A stretch of 64,000 nt of DNA from Manis javanica (Eukaryota > Chordata > Mammalia > Pholidota > Manidae), in NCBI RefSeq assembly GCF_040802235.1, contig NC_133158.1, positions 153,028,401 to 153,092,400 on the forward strand. Reading direction: 5' to 3'. Below, piece by piece: positions 13,151 through 24,724 of this stretch (its first letter is position 1; each line of letters opens with the position of its first letter). Under the pieces are notes generated by a model. It was not told where the DNA came from, did not search any database, and saw nothing but the letters and a program-made list of their open reading frames with translations. The position numbers were made by a program, and so were the translations under genes.

Positions 13151-14591
13151 AAAAGGGTAAAAAATAAATTCTTTTAAAGAATACAAACAGAAACATATAA
13201 TTCTATCTATATACCTAATTGTTAGCATAACCACACAGAAAAAGACTTAATTGAAGACATTTTCTTAACATTCTACTTACCCTTAATGAAAATCAGTCTA
13301 AGGACAAAAAGTATCATAGAAAAACTGTAAATTTTACACGGTAACTTTGTCGTTGGAGAAGCACTGGTTTACTCTGGAACTGTTTAATGTGTACTGTGAG
13401 AAAGCATAAATAAATATGCTGATAATTTATTTATCACACAGGAGGGAGACACAAAGATGGAACAGGAATAAAGTAAGGGAAACCCTGTGGTACTGAGTCA
13501 GAACTGGTGGATGGATGGGTGGCGAGAAGGAAGCATAGAAGTCAGGGAAGGAGAGAGGAAGGCAAGAAAAAGAAAAAATTAATTTCTATATATTTTCCAT
13601 ACAAATTCTCTATCTGTGTCTGTTTCTGTATCTGTGTCCATGCAAAAGACCTAGAATTTACGATACGCTAGCAGCAATGAGCATGCTGAGCATCCAAATG
13701 GGGGCTGGGGCAGAGAAAAAAGAACAGATGAACCTGGAGTATGTCACTGTGCCAAAGTTAAGAAGTGCTCACAGACTGTAGGAATGTCAATCAAACCCAA
13801 GAGACAGGTTAACAGTGCCCTCACTGGCCAAAAGTGAGACAATGTAGGCAAAAAGAAAGAAGTAAATACATCGAATTTTAAAGAGTCCATAGGTTCAAAG
13901 CGATACTAAAAAATGAGGTGTCCTTTTAGAAAAGAATGCCAACTAACAAAAGTATGAGGAAAGACAATTAGAAAACCACATTTTCCACCACCAGCAAAAT
14001 AAATCATTCAGCAGGAATTATCAATCGATGCTAAAATCATAGGATGAAATTTTATTGGAGAATAGGATAGTCATATGGTCTCAAAGTATCATCCTGCAGA
14101 GATAACTACAAGTAAAAGGTGACTTCTTTTACAGTGTAAGGAGATGCCAGACACCACCTTCCATGACCAGACTTAGTATAACCAACAACAGGGCAAGTTG
14201 GCATAGCATGTCTTCTGATATGCCATGTAGTTTTCTTACTAAAAATATTTAACTTGAATCCTGTCATAAGAAAACAATCAGACAAATCTAGAATGTAAGA
14301 TAAATGACTGGACTCTTCTAAAACAGCAGTTCTCAGGGCCCAAAATCCAGAACATGAGAGAAGGTGGAGAGCAATACTGTACTAGAATAAAACAGACTGA
14401 TGAGACATTACCACCAAATGCAAAGCATGATCCCTGACCGGATGCTGGGGCAGGATGGCATACAGGATATTTGGGGGAATGCTGAATATGGACTATGGCT
14501 TAAATAACAATAATTTATCAACATTAACTATCAAGGGTGTCAGATACACACACTTTTTCAGAAGTTGTAGGAAATAGACAATTAGTATTAC

Positions 14592-14696
14592 CTTTGATGG
14601 GTTAATTACAATATTTCTGGCTGAGCCATGTTCATCTCCAGTAAATGCCGGCTGATTGTTGAAGCCTTGCTTTACATTCACAGCAGTAAGTTCATC
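14592..14696 (-). CDS. MED12L: MED12L exon 2 (residues 34-68)
   Basis: 105 nt, 35 codons, phase 0 at both ends. The acceptor reads CCTGAACAG before GATGAACTT; the donor reads AAG/GTAATA. The product starts [18 protein letters not shown] and ends NIVINPSK. In MED12 this exon carries the uterine leiomyoma hot-spot residues Leu36, Gln43 and Gly44, within the segment that activates cyclin C-CDK8. All three are conserved here; Gly44 is the codon at 14664-14666 and Gln43 that at 14667-14669. That MED12L's segment activates CDK8 the same way is inference from paralogy. Confidence 0.98.
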
Positions 14697-14799
14697 CTGT
14701 TCAGGAAAAGGTAATGATTAATCAGAAGGCTGTAAAAGCTCCAACTTCACTGGGCATACTGCCTGAGTAATGACTAACTTCGCTATACTCTGTAGAGCT

Positions 14800-14970
14800 G
14801 CTGAACACACACCAAAGAAACTAAAGTTTAAAAACCAATACATAAATATGTAGACAGAGAAAAAGTGAATGTGGCAGTGTTGACTCCAGGTAGAGGGTAA
14901 GCAGGTGTTTGGTATACTATTCACTTTTCTGTAAGTTTGACAATGTTTAACTAGTAAGTTGGGAAAAGGA
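14800..14970 (+). mobile_element. L1 3' end fragment
   Basis: 'gactccaggtagagggtaag' followed by 'cttttctgtaagtttgacaa' and 'tgtttaactagtaagttggg' resembles the L1 3' region in sense orientation. Diverged; it lies about 100 bp upstream of exon 2. Confidence 0.5.
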
Positions 14971-15074
14971 ACAAAACCCCACACCACACACAGAAACATA
15001 AAATCATAGCACTTTTTCACTAGAATTGTTTCTAAAGAGTCCATCATTTGGCTCTCCCTTCTTTGCCAGTCCCT

Positions 15075-15400
15075 ATGCACATCCTTATTTTATGTTCAAG
15101 GAAACTGACTCATTTAATTTACTCAAGACTCCACAGCAAGTTAAAGACAGAAATGAAGGTTTCCTGGGCATAAGCACTGTGATAACCACACAACACCACA
15201 ACGTGCAACTCAAGGGAAGTTTAGAGCTTGCAAAGTTTTTTTACACATCTTAGCTTGCTTGACAGTAACCACTCTAACGTAGATGGTAGGCATGTGTGTT
15301 CACATCTGCTTACAGATGAGAAGAGTGAGGTTCACTAAGGTAGGGCAGTAACTGCACAGAACAAGAACGGAAATCCTGTCTCCTCACTCCTAGACGAGGA
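15075..15400 (-). repeat. Two MIR-like fragments
   Basis: Two successive pieces show the antisense MIR pattern: 'ttcaaggaaactgactcat' with 'actccacagcaagttaaaga', then 'cttacagatgagaagagtga' with 'gcagtaactgcacagaac'. Both correspond to the reverse complement of the MIR core and exact limits are unclear. Confidence 0.5.
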
Positions 15401-16526
15401 AGAAAAATTTCCATGACACATGTCACCAAAGTACAAATGCCATAGGAAAATATGATCTAAAAATACATAGCTACAACTCATAGTAGCCTTAAAAAGGTCT
15501 CCTACTGGATAGATATGGGCAAACTTTTCTTCCCAAGGTCATAACACATCAAAAATAGCCCAAAGCTTTAAAAAAAAAAAAAAAAAGGCCTGTGCTGCAC
15601 AGATCATTGAGTTAAAGAACTAAATCAGAGTTCCTAAAGAATAGACTTGAAAGAATAAAAGGGAAGGACAGGTTTGAGTAAATGAAGCTATCTTCTGCTC
15701 CCCTCAATCCAAGCCAAGAAATGGTCTCAGTAACAGTTGGGGTAATGGTAGCCACAGCACAAGGATATGAATATATACTTGTTCTTCATAAGTAAATGAT
15801 GCAAGTATAAAATGAGAAAAATCAACTGGATGACATACCTACCCTGATTAGACAGGAAGCCTTAGGACAAAACAGTTTATGGCATATGAGCACCTGAAAG
15901 GTCACCGTGGCTAAGAACCGAGGTCTCCTGAAGACATGCCGTGTAACCTTCTTTAGTTGTCTGTGATCTACCTAATACCTGGGTGAGCCACTGTTCTGGT
16001 GGGCTTTCAAAAGACCCCCGGCTACAGGAAGTCAAGCTCAAGGTCAATCAAGTCTCCTCCAAGCACAGGTCACTGAAATTGTGATCTGCACAGAAAGTAA
16101 GTTGCACACAGGTATCTGAAGACATCTCAAATTGCTCCCACATTTTCAAATTAATTATTTGAAAATCTAGGGCAAAACTACATAATGCATATTTTAAGTG
16201 AGAAAGGTGTCAGTCAAACCAGTGCACTAACAAAATTTCTGTAATCTCAGAGTCAAAGTAAGAAGGGGGACAAATGGGATCACGAGAGGAATGGGATGAA
16301 AAAATTGGATTTTCATCTCTGATTTATGGTCACAGTATTATAAGAAACATTAATTGAGTAACAGCATATGTTTTTACTACAAATACATTCTGGCTTAATC
16401 AAGAGGAAATTGTGAGGCTTTCAATATGACAAGTTAGTTTCAATTAGTGCTGCTTCATTTTCTATTCTAAACTAATACTATTGTATTTGACTGCTAACCA
16501 CTGGTCTGGAGAGACGAGCCCTGGGC

Positions 16527-16562
16527 ACACGCACACACACACACAAACATGCACACACAACC
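16527..16562. repeat. CA microsatellite, interrupted
   Basis: Alternating AC dinucleotides broken by G and AA interruptions, about 36 bp. Confidence 0.85.
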
Positions 16563-16769
16563 CCCAGAATAAGAACATGGAACCATGGTTACATGTCTGT
16601 CAACCACATCAGAGTTTCCTCACAACAAATTTTCCACACAGGTACTGTTGGGAACTTTAAATACCGAAAACTTTTTCATCTTGCATCTGAAATTGCACAA
16701 AAATAGATCCAGAATCCAACCACTTCTCACCACCACCACCAACGCCTTCTTTGGGTCAGGACCCCTATC

Positions 16770-17460
16770 ATCTCATGCTGTGACATTGCAATGGCTCCTA
16801 AACTGGTCTCCTCCTTGCTTCTATCCTTACCCTCTGAATGCCATTTTCAACACAGCAGCCATGGGGAGCTTTTTAAAACTGAGACCATGTAACTCCTGCA
16901 CAAAACCTGCATTAACTCCCCAACTCAGAGCATAAACAAAGACCCTATAATGTCCTACAAGTCCCTATGAGATCTGGTCCCATTACCTTTCTGACTTCAT
17001 CCTTAACCACACTCCCCTTTGCCTACTTTATTCCAGCCACACTGGACTCCATGCAGCCCCTCAAGCATGCCAAATGGAAATTCTCAAGCCTCAGAGCCTT
17101 TGCACTGTCTGTTTCCCCTGGCATCCACATAGCCAATCCCCAAACCCCTTAAGTCTTTGCTCAAATTCACATTCTCAATGAAAAATCTGATGACAATATT
17201 TAAAATTGGGGCCACTCATCCCATTTCCTTCACCTCCCAGCATTCCTAATCTTTCAATAATCCATAGCACTTATCAACCAAAACACCATGAAATTTACTT
17301 ACAACATGTACTATCTGTCTCTCTACCAGAAGGTAAGGTCCATGAAACCAGAGATCTTTATTTCATTCACAGATACCTGCCAAGTACTTAGAGCGGTGCC
17401 TGACACAGAGCACACAAAGGCATTCAGTAAATATTTGTTGAAAGAATAAGTGAATGATAA
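16770..17460 (+). repeat. L2 LINE 3' part
   Basis: Reads in L2 sense order: 'atggctcctaaactggtctc', 'cctataatgtcctacaagtc', 'tttgcactgtctgtttcccc', 'cttaagtctttgctcaaatt', 'taaggtccatgaaaccagag', 'gcggtgcctgacacagagca' and the 3' end 'cagtaaatatttgttgaaag'. One of the longest, best preserved L2 copies here. Confidence 0.85.
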
Positions 17461-17756
17461 CGTGTTTTGAGCAATTAAAATAAGCATATTCTGAATCACT
17501 AATTCCATTTGTATTGATGCCTAGAACCACTTAATCACCCAGAGCAGTGGCTCTTACACCATCAAGCCCAATGCACCATCCTGAAAACAAATACTTTATA
17601 ATACCCTTTTTCTGAGTCTGAAATGAAATTCATAAACAATAACTCACTGGTACTAATATTCTTTTAAAAATCAATATAATGCCCTCACTCTAAAATTTTT
17701 TTAAGGAAGTTATAATAACATAGGTAATTGAAAACACTCAGGCACACAACACTAGA

Positions 17757-17925
17757 CCTTCACTACTCAAAGTGTGGTCCGCAGGCCAGCAGCACTGGCC
17801 ATCATCAGGGCTTGTTAGAAATGCAAAATCTCAGCCCCGTTCCCATCACAATCTGCACTTTAACAAATTCCCAGGTAATTTATTCCCACTTTAAGCTTCG
17901 AAAAGTTTGAGAAGTACACCATATG
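17757..17925 (+). mobile_element. MER5A-like hAT element
   Basis: Starts at 'tactcaaagtgtggtccgc', continues 'gggcttgttagaaatgcaaa' and 'tgcactttaacaaattccca', and ends 'aaaagtttgagaagtacacc'. This is the full MER5A layout of a short non-autonomous hAT-Charlie transposon. Confidence 0.85.
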
Positions 17926-18578
17926 CTCTAAGAGACATGAAGAAATTGTGTCTGTTCCTATTCCTAGAACCACCTTAATGCAATAACCACAAAACACAGC
18001 CATCAGGTATGCTGCACTGCCATTTCAAATAGTCAGAACAGCATGATATGAATTTTCTGAAATGGTGAAAATTCTTGGTAAAGCTTCAAGCTAATAAAAT
18101 CTCCTCCAAGTATATTAAAACATAACAGCTCTTTTCCTTGGAAACTCAGCATATATTACATGTATATTAAAATCAAGCAAAAAACAAACCAACCACACCC
18201 ACACTTTGAGATCATATGTAAACAGAATCCCAACTTAAACAGAGAGTAGGAAGCAGATTTAGATCCGGTGGCACATTTGACAGTCCAGTGGGATGCTGGG
18301 CAATTCTTCATTGAGCCTGACTGTCCACACTGAGGCCACAAGGCCCCCCACTGACTGGCAGGTGCACCCCATCACAGCAACAGCTAACACCTGCCCCGTG
18401 GACTGCCACCACACTCTCACTGAGGACCCCAGACCAAGCGCAGTTCTTACCTTTTCAGAGCCCTGCTTCTGAAAGGGGGAACCAGAGGCTCCAGGTTTAA
18501 GATACGCTGAGCTTCAGTGTAAGAGCTGCTCCTGCTGCAATACCACGCCTTGGGCTGCCCCACCCCAGCTGACTACAG

Positions 18579-18590
18579 GCCACCTGCTGG
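18579..18590 (-). promoter_or_regulatory. CTCF-like core motif
   Basis: The minus strand reads CCAGCAGGTGGC, which fits the CTCF core CCASYAGRKGGC at every position. It is a single short match in intron 1; occupancy cannot be judged from sequence. Confidence 0.35.
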
Positions 18591-18799
18591 CTGGCTCACA
18601 GCTGTGGCTGTAGGTGGTGGTGACGTTGACAGCAGTGTAAGGACAACTCTGTGGCAAGGCACAGAGCAGGGAGAGAGCAGTGGGTGTGTCCAGGGTCTGC
18701 CATTTTGAACCTCCAGCCCCACTTAACAGTGTCCCTAAGCAAGCTCTGGGACTGTTCCTGTGCCTCGGTTCCCTCAACTGTAAAACAGGAATAGGGACT

Positions 18800-18925
18800 G
18801 TTTCTACTACTATTTCCATATCCCAGCTGAGAAAATAAAGCAGAGAGGTTAATTACCTTGCCCAAAGTCACACAGGGGTAGAAAACTCCAATGAGTCCAT
18901 GTTCCCAACCATTATACTATATGAA
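18800..18925 (-). repeat. MIR fragment
   Basis: 'cagagaggttaattaccttg' and 'cccaaagtcacacaggggta' are the MIR core read antisense. A plus-sense MIR-like piece ('cctcggttccctcaactgta') abuts it at about 18735-18800. Confidence 0.7.
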
Positions 18926-19049
18926 AATGGCCAATTGATATTACTGCTACTGTCATATTTCTGGTTCAAAAAAGTGATAACCTGAAGCTCCAGTAAGCCC
19001 TCAGATAAATGAAAGGACGGCTTCATTAATTTAAAAGACCTTGGCCTCT

Positions 19050-19243
19050 ACAGTGGCTCTTAAACATTTGAGAGAATCAGAGAGCATCAGAATCCCGGGA
19101 AAGGTTTGCTAAAGCATAGCTTCCTGGGTCCCGCCCACAGATTCCAATTCAGTAGGCCTGGGGCCAGGCCTGATAATTTGAATTTCTAACAACTTCCCAG
19201 CCAGTGCTGATCTAGGGACCACATTTCAAGAACCACTGACATA
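19050..19243 (+). mobile_element. MER5-like hAT element
   Basis: Begins 'cagtggctcttaaacatttg', then 'cttcctgggtcccgcccaca', 'ttccaattcagtaggcctgg', and ends 'ccacatttcaagaaccactg'. Both ends carry the CAGTG/CACTG hAT-Charlie terminal motif. Confidence 0.8.
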
Positions 19244-20754
19244 AATACTGGAAATTTATGGCCACAGGGTACTCAATTACATCAAGAAGCAAACAGAGTC
19301 AAAACAGAAGCTTGGGAGTCACTTCTGTTTGAGGTATATTGATACAAAACTGGGTCAGCTTCCTAGAGAAACTAAGTGAAAGTGGATAAAAACCCAAAGC
19401 ATTGCAACCACAACATGAACTCTGATGGTTTACTTCCTTCCTAAAGCTTCTGAAAAGGGTAAAAGTCACCAGCAAGAATCCAAACAATGACTTAAGATTC
19501 AAATTCCGGAGTGTTTAGTATTGTTGCTTAGCCAGTGTTTCTTTGGTAATGCAACAACAGAACCCTTTTAAAGGAAAAACATTCTCTCTGACCCACGGCT
19601 GTCTGTAGACCCCAATCTGGGAAAATGGGTTAGGGACATGGATACTTAGTGGCATTAGACAGCATTAAGAAATTCAGAACAAGAAGTAATGGGTGCTACA
19701 TGAACTCAAACAAGAAACTTTTATGACACTTTGCTTTGAAGGCCTTTGCCAAATCTAATCAGGCAAAAATAGAAGGAAAAGAGTCCAGATTTTGGAACAG
19801 CATGCCTCTAAAATCCCCAAGCCAGAAACTGTACACAAACAGCTTCCTCTTGCACTAGGTTTGAACCTCTTCAAAGATTTTTCTAAACAAAAAAGGATAA
19901 CCACCAAAATTCTTACAATGATCCTTACAGAGATTTAAACTTGTTCTACTATACTTAGTCAATGATATGCTTGTAATAGAACCACCAGCCTTTCTTTGCC
20001 TATTTGCAAAAGGGAGACAACCAAAACCTCCAAAATTTGGGGCACACCCAATCATTAATTGGGGTCTTATTCCTAGGCCCTGGCTCTGGGCACCCGATCA
20101 GCAGTGCCAAACATTTTCCAGTAAAAGCAATCCTTATGAAACTAAAGAATTACCCATTGTACAACATGGAGAAATGAAAGAAGTACTTTTAATAACTATT
20201 GGGACAGGGGAAGCAACCATGAATTCAGAGGGTTTTAAATGTAGTCATTTATCACTAACAGCATCAAGGGCAAAACACTGTATACACATGCATGAGACCT
20301 ACTATTTACCCAGCCAAGAGATGAAAGTAGCTGATAATATGAATTCCCAGACCTCACCCACTGATGGAGGGCAGCAGGGCACCACCTGGCTGCACATGGA
20401 TCCCAACAAGTTTGTTTAAAACAGAATTGATCCCAAAGTAACCTCAACATGGAGAAAGGAGGACTCTCACACCTTTTGTCATTGATTTCATCTAAAATAA
20501 TAAGCCTTAAAGCCATTTTAGGCCATTTTAGGGAGACAGGTACCCAGAGACAAACAAGACAAACAGAAAAAAAAGAATGGCCTAGAAATTAGCCCCTGTT
20601 CATATGGAAGGCCAGGGTTCATTCTGCATTTTCATATTCTATATTGATACAAAAATCAGACCTTCAATACTTTGGGTGAACTCCAAATACATCCATACAT
20701 CTGACACATTTACCTTGAACTTCAGAAAATGATCTTAATTTTTTGGATCACTTC

Positions 20755-20880
20755 CAAAGCAGTCTTTTTATTTTTTGTAGGAAAGCCAGGGTAGAGGCCT
20801 TTATTTAGAAATAAAGTGAGAAGACAAAGCTCCTGGCTCACGCCAGGAGGGGACAAGAGAGCTCCGCAAAGCAGTCTTTT
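20755..20880 (-). mobile_element. Retroposed 3' end of a polyadenylated RNA with 14-bp target-site duplications
   Basis: Identical 14-mers CAAAGCAGTCTTTT lie at 20755-20768 and 20867-20880. Between them, read on the minus strand, are 90 nt ending in a short A-rich tail (20769-20776). The poly(A) signal AATAAA (20800-20805) ends 23 nt before the tail. The body holds a perfect hairpin, stem CTCCTGGC with loop GTGA (20830-20849). These are the marks of L1-mediated retroposition of a 5'-truncated transcript. The source is unknown; a retroviral R-region or a cellular mRNA 3' end are both possible. Confidence 0.75.
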
Positions 20881-21884
20881 AATTTCAATAAAGCATTTCA
20901 TTGGGAAAGCGAACAGAATTTGATGGTAGTTTGGAACTTGGTTAAGCTCTTCCTTACTCTAAAAAAAAAAAAAGGTCACTTTAGCACAATTTTCAATGAC
21001 CATCTCCAAAGCAGACAATAAATGCATGCAAACACATACACAGACACACACACACACTCAAGCTCCTCCAGATTTTTCATCTAATGCACAGAACATGTGC
21101 AGAGATGCCGTTTCCTGAGTCACCTAGTCACGTCTAACAAACTAACTCAAAGACTGTTCAATGAATTGGATGGAAATGTCTACCAGGAATGATAACGCTC
21201 CAGCAGAAAAATGTCTCTTGATGTACTAGTCAGGCAGCTATGTTAGCTAGGGTGTTAATTAAACGAAATTAAAAATAAAACTGTATATTTTTCCTAGCCT
21301 TGTCCAACTCTCCCCAAAAAGAACATTCTCTCAGACCCCAGAGTACGTCTGCAGATCCCAGTTTTAGAAATGAGGCTATGGTAATCCCCACCATAGATAT
21401 ACTTAATGGTCTATGCAACACAGCAGATAGAAATGACCCAGAAGACAGGGAAATAATCCTTCTCTCCTCATACCTCAGCATTAACCAATTCTATCCATAC
21501 TTCTCTAAAAACATGTCTCACATGTATTCCTTCCTTTAAACTACACCACCTCTCTAAGCTGTGGCTGCCTCCTGAGTGGGCCTTGGCCACTGCTGCTTAC
21601 ACATTTCCTTTCCTCTGTCCATAATTTCACATGAGTCCAGCCTGCCTGGTGGCCTCTGATGGATCTACCTGAAATAGGTTTTCTTTTCTGCCCTCCACTA
21701 TTCAAAAGCTTTCCACCTTTTATTCCCCAGAGCAGGCTGATGAACAGAAGCACCTAGGCACAACACTCTGCAAGCTCTCTGTAACACCTGTGGACCTCCT
21801 CTCCACCTAACGCTGGCCCCACGTCAGAGCACTATGACCTAGGCAGGCACTCAGTGCCCTGAACAACCAAGCTCCACTTCCCAG

Positions 21885-22090
21885 GCTTGCTTCCATTCCA
21901 CAGGGTTTGAATCACAGCCCCTACTAGTGACAGGGAACAAGGAACTGACCTCTCTACACCTCAGTTGTTTCCTCTGAAATGAGACAAGAATAACTCAAAG
22001 GGATGAGGTTACATAAGATAAAATGTACAAAGAGTTTAGCACAGTGCCTGGCCCCTATTAAGTGCTCTATAAATGGTGGCTACTGTTATA
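21885..22090 (+). repeat. MIR, nearly full length
   Basis: 'gggtttgaatcacagccc', 'acacctcagttgtttcctct', 'gttacataagataaaatgt', 'agcacagtgcctggcccct' and 'taagtgctctataaatggtg' follow the MIR consensus in order. Confidence 0.85.
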
Positions 22091-22269
22091 AAAACTTCAA
22101 TCTGTTTTGTATTTTTATATTTTATCTCTCATTTAATCTACTTAACTACTATGTCCCTTCCCACATACATTGTCTTTTTAGCCTCTAAGCCTTACATAAT
22201 GCCATCCCATTCCCTGGAGTACATTATCATGAAATCTTTTGCCCTCTTCAAACCACAACTCAGGGCTCC

Positions 22270-24130
22270 CCTTCACTCTATCAACTAACAGCTAAGTATA
22301 CAGGACTGTGCTAAGTACTGGAGATTCCATAATGAGCAAATTACAAGTGTGATAAATGGCCCAGGGAGAAGTATGATCTGCTTAGAGAGCACAGAATAGG
22401 GGGCTTAACCTAGTCTAAGAAGTTAGACAATTCCCTGAAGAAGTGGGCTTCGAGCTGAGCTCTAACTCACAAGTAGGAGTTAACTAAGTCAAGAGGAGGA
22501 CCCTTACAATGGCAAGGTTGACATTTTGCATGAAGAGATATGATATTAACTCATAAGACTGTGAAGTTAGTGATGTATATTGAAATTTCTACAGCAATTA
22601 CAAAAGAAAAAAAATGTGGGGAGGTTAAATATAACTATTTAAAAAATTTAGTAATTCAAAAGAAAGCAGAAGACAAAGAAAAAAATAGTGAAATGGCATC
22701 CCTAAATCCAACCATATCAATTACACTGAATGTTAATTAAATGTTGATGAACTAAGATTCCAATTAAAAGAGATTGTCAGAATGGATGAAAAAGCAAAAC
22801 CCAACCACATACTGTACTTTAACTGTAAAGACAGTTGACAGTAAATGGATGGAGAAAGATCTGTACCATTCAAACAATGAACATAAGGGTGCTGTAGTGG
22901 CTTTAGTAATACTGGCTAAAGTAGACTTCAAGACAAAGAGCATGGTCAAAGATAAAGAAAGGCATATAATGATAAAAGGGTCAATTAATCAGAAAAGTAT
23001 AACAATCACGGGCATTCACATGCCTAACAAGTTGAGAGAGACAAGAGGAGCATGTATAAAAATGGCAGGACTGGGAAAATGAAAGAATGCTGTCATATCA
23101 GGAGTAGGGGATGCAGGTGTGAGAAGAGGCTCAGCTGTGGGTGGGCAGAGATGACATGGGGTCTTATCAACCAAGTGAAGGACTTCTGGCTTTATCATAA
23201 GAACAGTAAAGGGTTTCACAACACGGGAGTGACATCATCCAATTTGAGTTGGACACCTTGTCGAAGTAGGGTCAGACTAAATTGGAGTCTGTGGCAACGG
23301 GATTGGGAGTAGTTAGCAGGCTCCCAAAAGAATCAGGACCTCATATGATGGTAGCTAGGACCAATATGGTGGTGGTTCGAGAGGTGAGGAGAAGGGGGAA
23401 TAGTAAGGGATATTTAGGAGGGCTACTGAACAGGACTTCTGTTGATGTGTTGGATGGAATGACAAAGAATGAGACTGTCAAGGATGTCCACCACATTTCT
23501 GGGATAATAATGTCTCTTAGTAACAGGGTACAGCAGCAGTGTTGGAGGGTTTTCTGGAGGGAGGAGGTAGATCACAAGCTCAGCTGTAAATACTACGTTT
23601 GAGGTAGCAAGACAAAACATTCCTTATGGGCACTTAGGTAGCCAAGCCTGGAGTTCAGAGACATCTAGGCCAGAGTCATGAAGTTGTGAGTTGTCTGCAT
23701 GTAGGTAGCAACTGGGTGGCTTAGATCACCTAGGGAGAGACAAGAGAGAGAAGGGACAAGGCCCGGCAAAGACCCCCACAAAAAATCCGAGATTGATTTC
23801 ATGGACAGGTAGAAGAGGAAAAGCCTTCAAAAGAGACTGAGATGGTGCAGCCAGAGAGCAGAGAAGGAAACCAGGAGTGCTTTACCCCAGAAGCCATGAG
23901 AAGACATGGCTTCACCCAGGCAGAAATGAACAGGAGCAAAGTGCTGCTGGGAACCTGGCTGTTGCATGGGGCCTGACCCTAGAGATGTCTCAGTGGAATG
24001 ACTAGGGCAGAGGCCAGACTGGAAGCAGTGGGAAAAGGAGGAGGTGAAGGCGAGACAGCACCCAGAATGCTTTGGGGAAAATTTGGAGAAAGAGAGAGAT
24101 GGGAAAATGGGGTCATGAGAGAGCGGGAAA
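22270..24130 (+). repeat. Ancient interspersed repeat, unnamed family A, copy 3, split by an L1
   Basis: The 5' part (22270-22550) has 'actgtgctaagtactggag' and 'gtaggagttaactaagtcaa'. An L1 piece interrupts at 22555-23035. The remainder continues 'cttctggctttatcataag', 'gtcaaggatgtccaccaca', 'gcctggagttcagagacatc' and 'tagatcacctagggagagac'. It is the most complete copy along with that at 50.4 kb, which shares the 'gagttaacta' segment. Confidence 0.65.
22555..23035 (+). mobile_element. L1 ORF2 endonuclease-domain fragment, decayed
   Basis: Translation gives pieces typical of the start of L1 ORF2: ISITLNVN, then WMKKQNPTTYC, SKWMEKDLYHSN, LAKVDFKTKSM and IKGSINQKSITITGIHMPN, aligning with the endonuclease N-terminus of L1 ORF2p. 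Stops and a frameshift separate the ITLNVN part from the rest. It is inserted inside the ancient repeat around it. Confidence 0.85.
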
Positions 24131-24240
24131 TCTAAGACGGGAGGGTCTTGTGAATGTTTTAATGGCACCATTAAGAATCCAGTAAAGGAAGTAGTTGAAG
24201 ATAACAAGAGAAAATGGAGATGGCTGACAGCTTGATGTTC

Positions 24241-24417
24241 CTGAGAAAACAGCACCAAGAAGGCAAAGTCCAGTACCAGACCAACCCAGGACACGCCAAA
24301 GGAGGTCTTGAGAGGGCCTGCAGGCAACTGTTAGAGGCGAATTGCATACCACAAAAAAGTCAGTCAGTCCTAACCCCTGTGCCTGTAAATGTGACCTTAT
24401 TTGGAAAGAGGGTCTTT
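24241..24417 (+). repeat. Local duplication, source copy
   Basis: 177 bp that recur at 26467-26644 in the same orientation with 9 substitutions and one 1-bp indel (about 94% identity). The unit spans 88 bp of flank plus the first 89 bp of the LTR starting at 24329, so it was copied after the LTR had inserted. This copy is taken as the source because the LTR continues intact beyond it. Confidence 0.9.
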
Positions 24418-24724
24418 GCAGATACAATCAAATTAAGATGAGGTCATAGTGAATTGGGGTGCGTCCAACAGACTGGTGTCCTTCCAGGAGAGACACAGAG
24501 GGAAGACAGAAGCACCCTGGAGCGCTGCTGCACAAGCCCAGGGACACCGGTCACCTAGCAGAAGCTGGAGGGCAAGGAAGGATCCCCCCCCCAGGGGCTT
24601 CTGGCAGTGGCCCTGCCTGCAGTTTGGACTTCCAGCCTCCAGAATGGTGAGAGGATGAAGTTCCACTGTTTTAAAGCCACCCAGTCTGTGGCATTATATT
24701 ACGGCAGCCCTAGGAAACTAAAAC
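24329..24724 (+). mobile_element. ERVL-MaLR-type solitary LTR
   Basis: Contains 'tgaccttatttggaaagag', 'ggtctttgcagatacaatca', 'aattaagatgaggtcatagt', 'gacttccagcctccagaatg', 'ttttaaagccacccagtctg' and 'acggcagccctaggaaacta'. This is the usual layout of MLT1-like LTRs. A C-run lies at about 24584. No clear target-site duplication found. Confidence 0.8.

Larger units (their letters stand above)
8090..14591 (-). other. MED12L: MED12L intron 2
   Basis: 6,502 bp between exons 2 and 3. It contains a Tigger-like element with an L1 inserted in it (9.64-10.39 kb), an L1 antisense fragment (11.3-11.75 kb), an MLT1-type LTR (12.04-12.41 kb) and two sense L1 3' fragments (12.4-13.15 kb). The stretches 8.1-9.6, 10.4-11.3 and 13.15-14.59 kb show nothing identifiable apart from AT-rich sequence. 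Confidence 0.92.

Noticed and set aside
19967..20419. 150-codon plus-strand frame
   Set aside because: No recognisable domain, repeat or signal, and no splice or promoter context. A frame of this length is expected by chance in a window this size.
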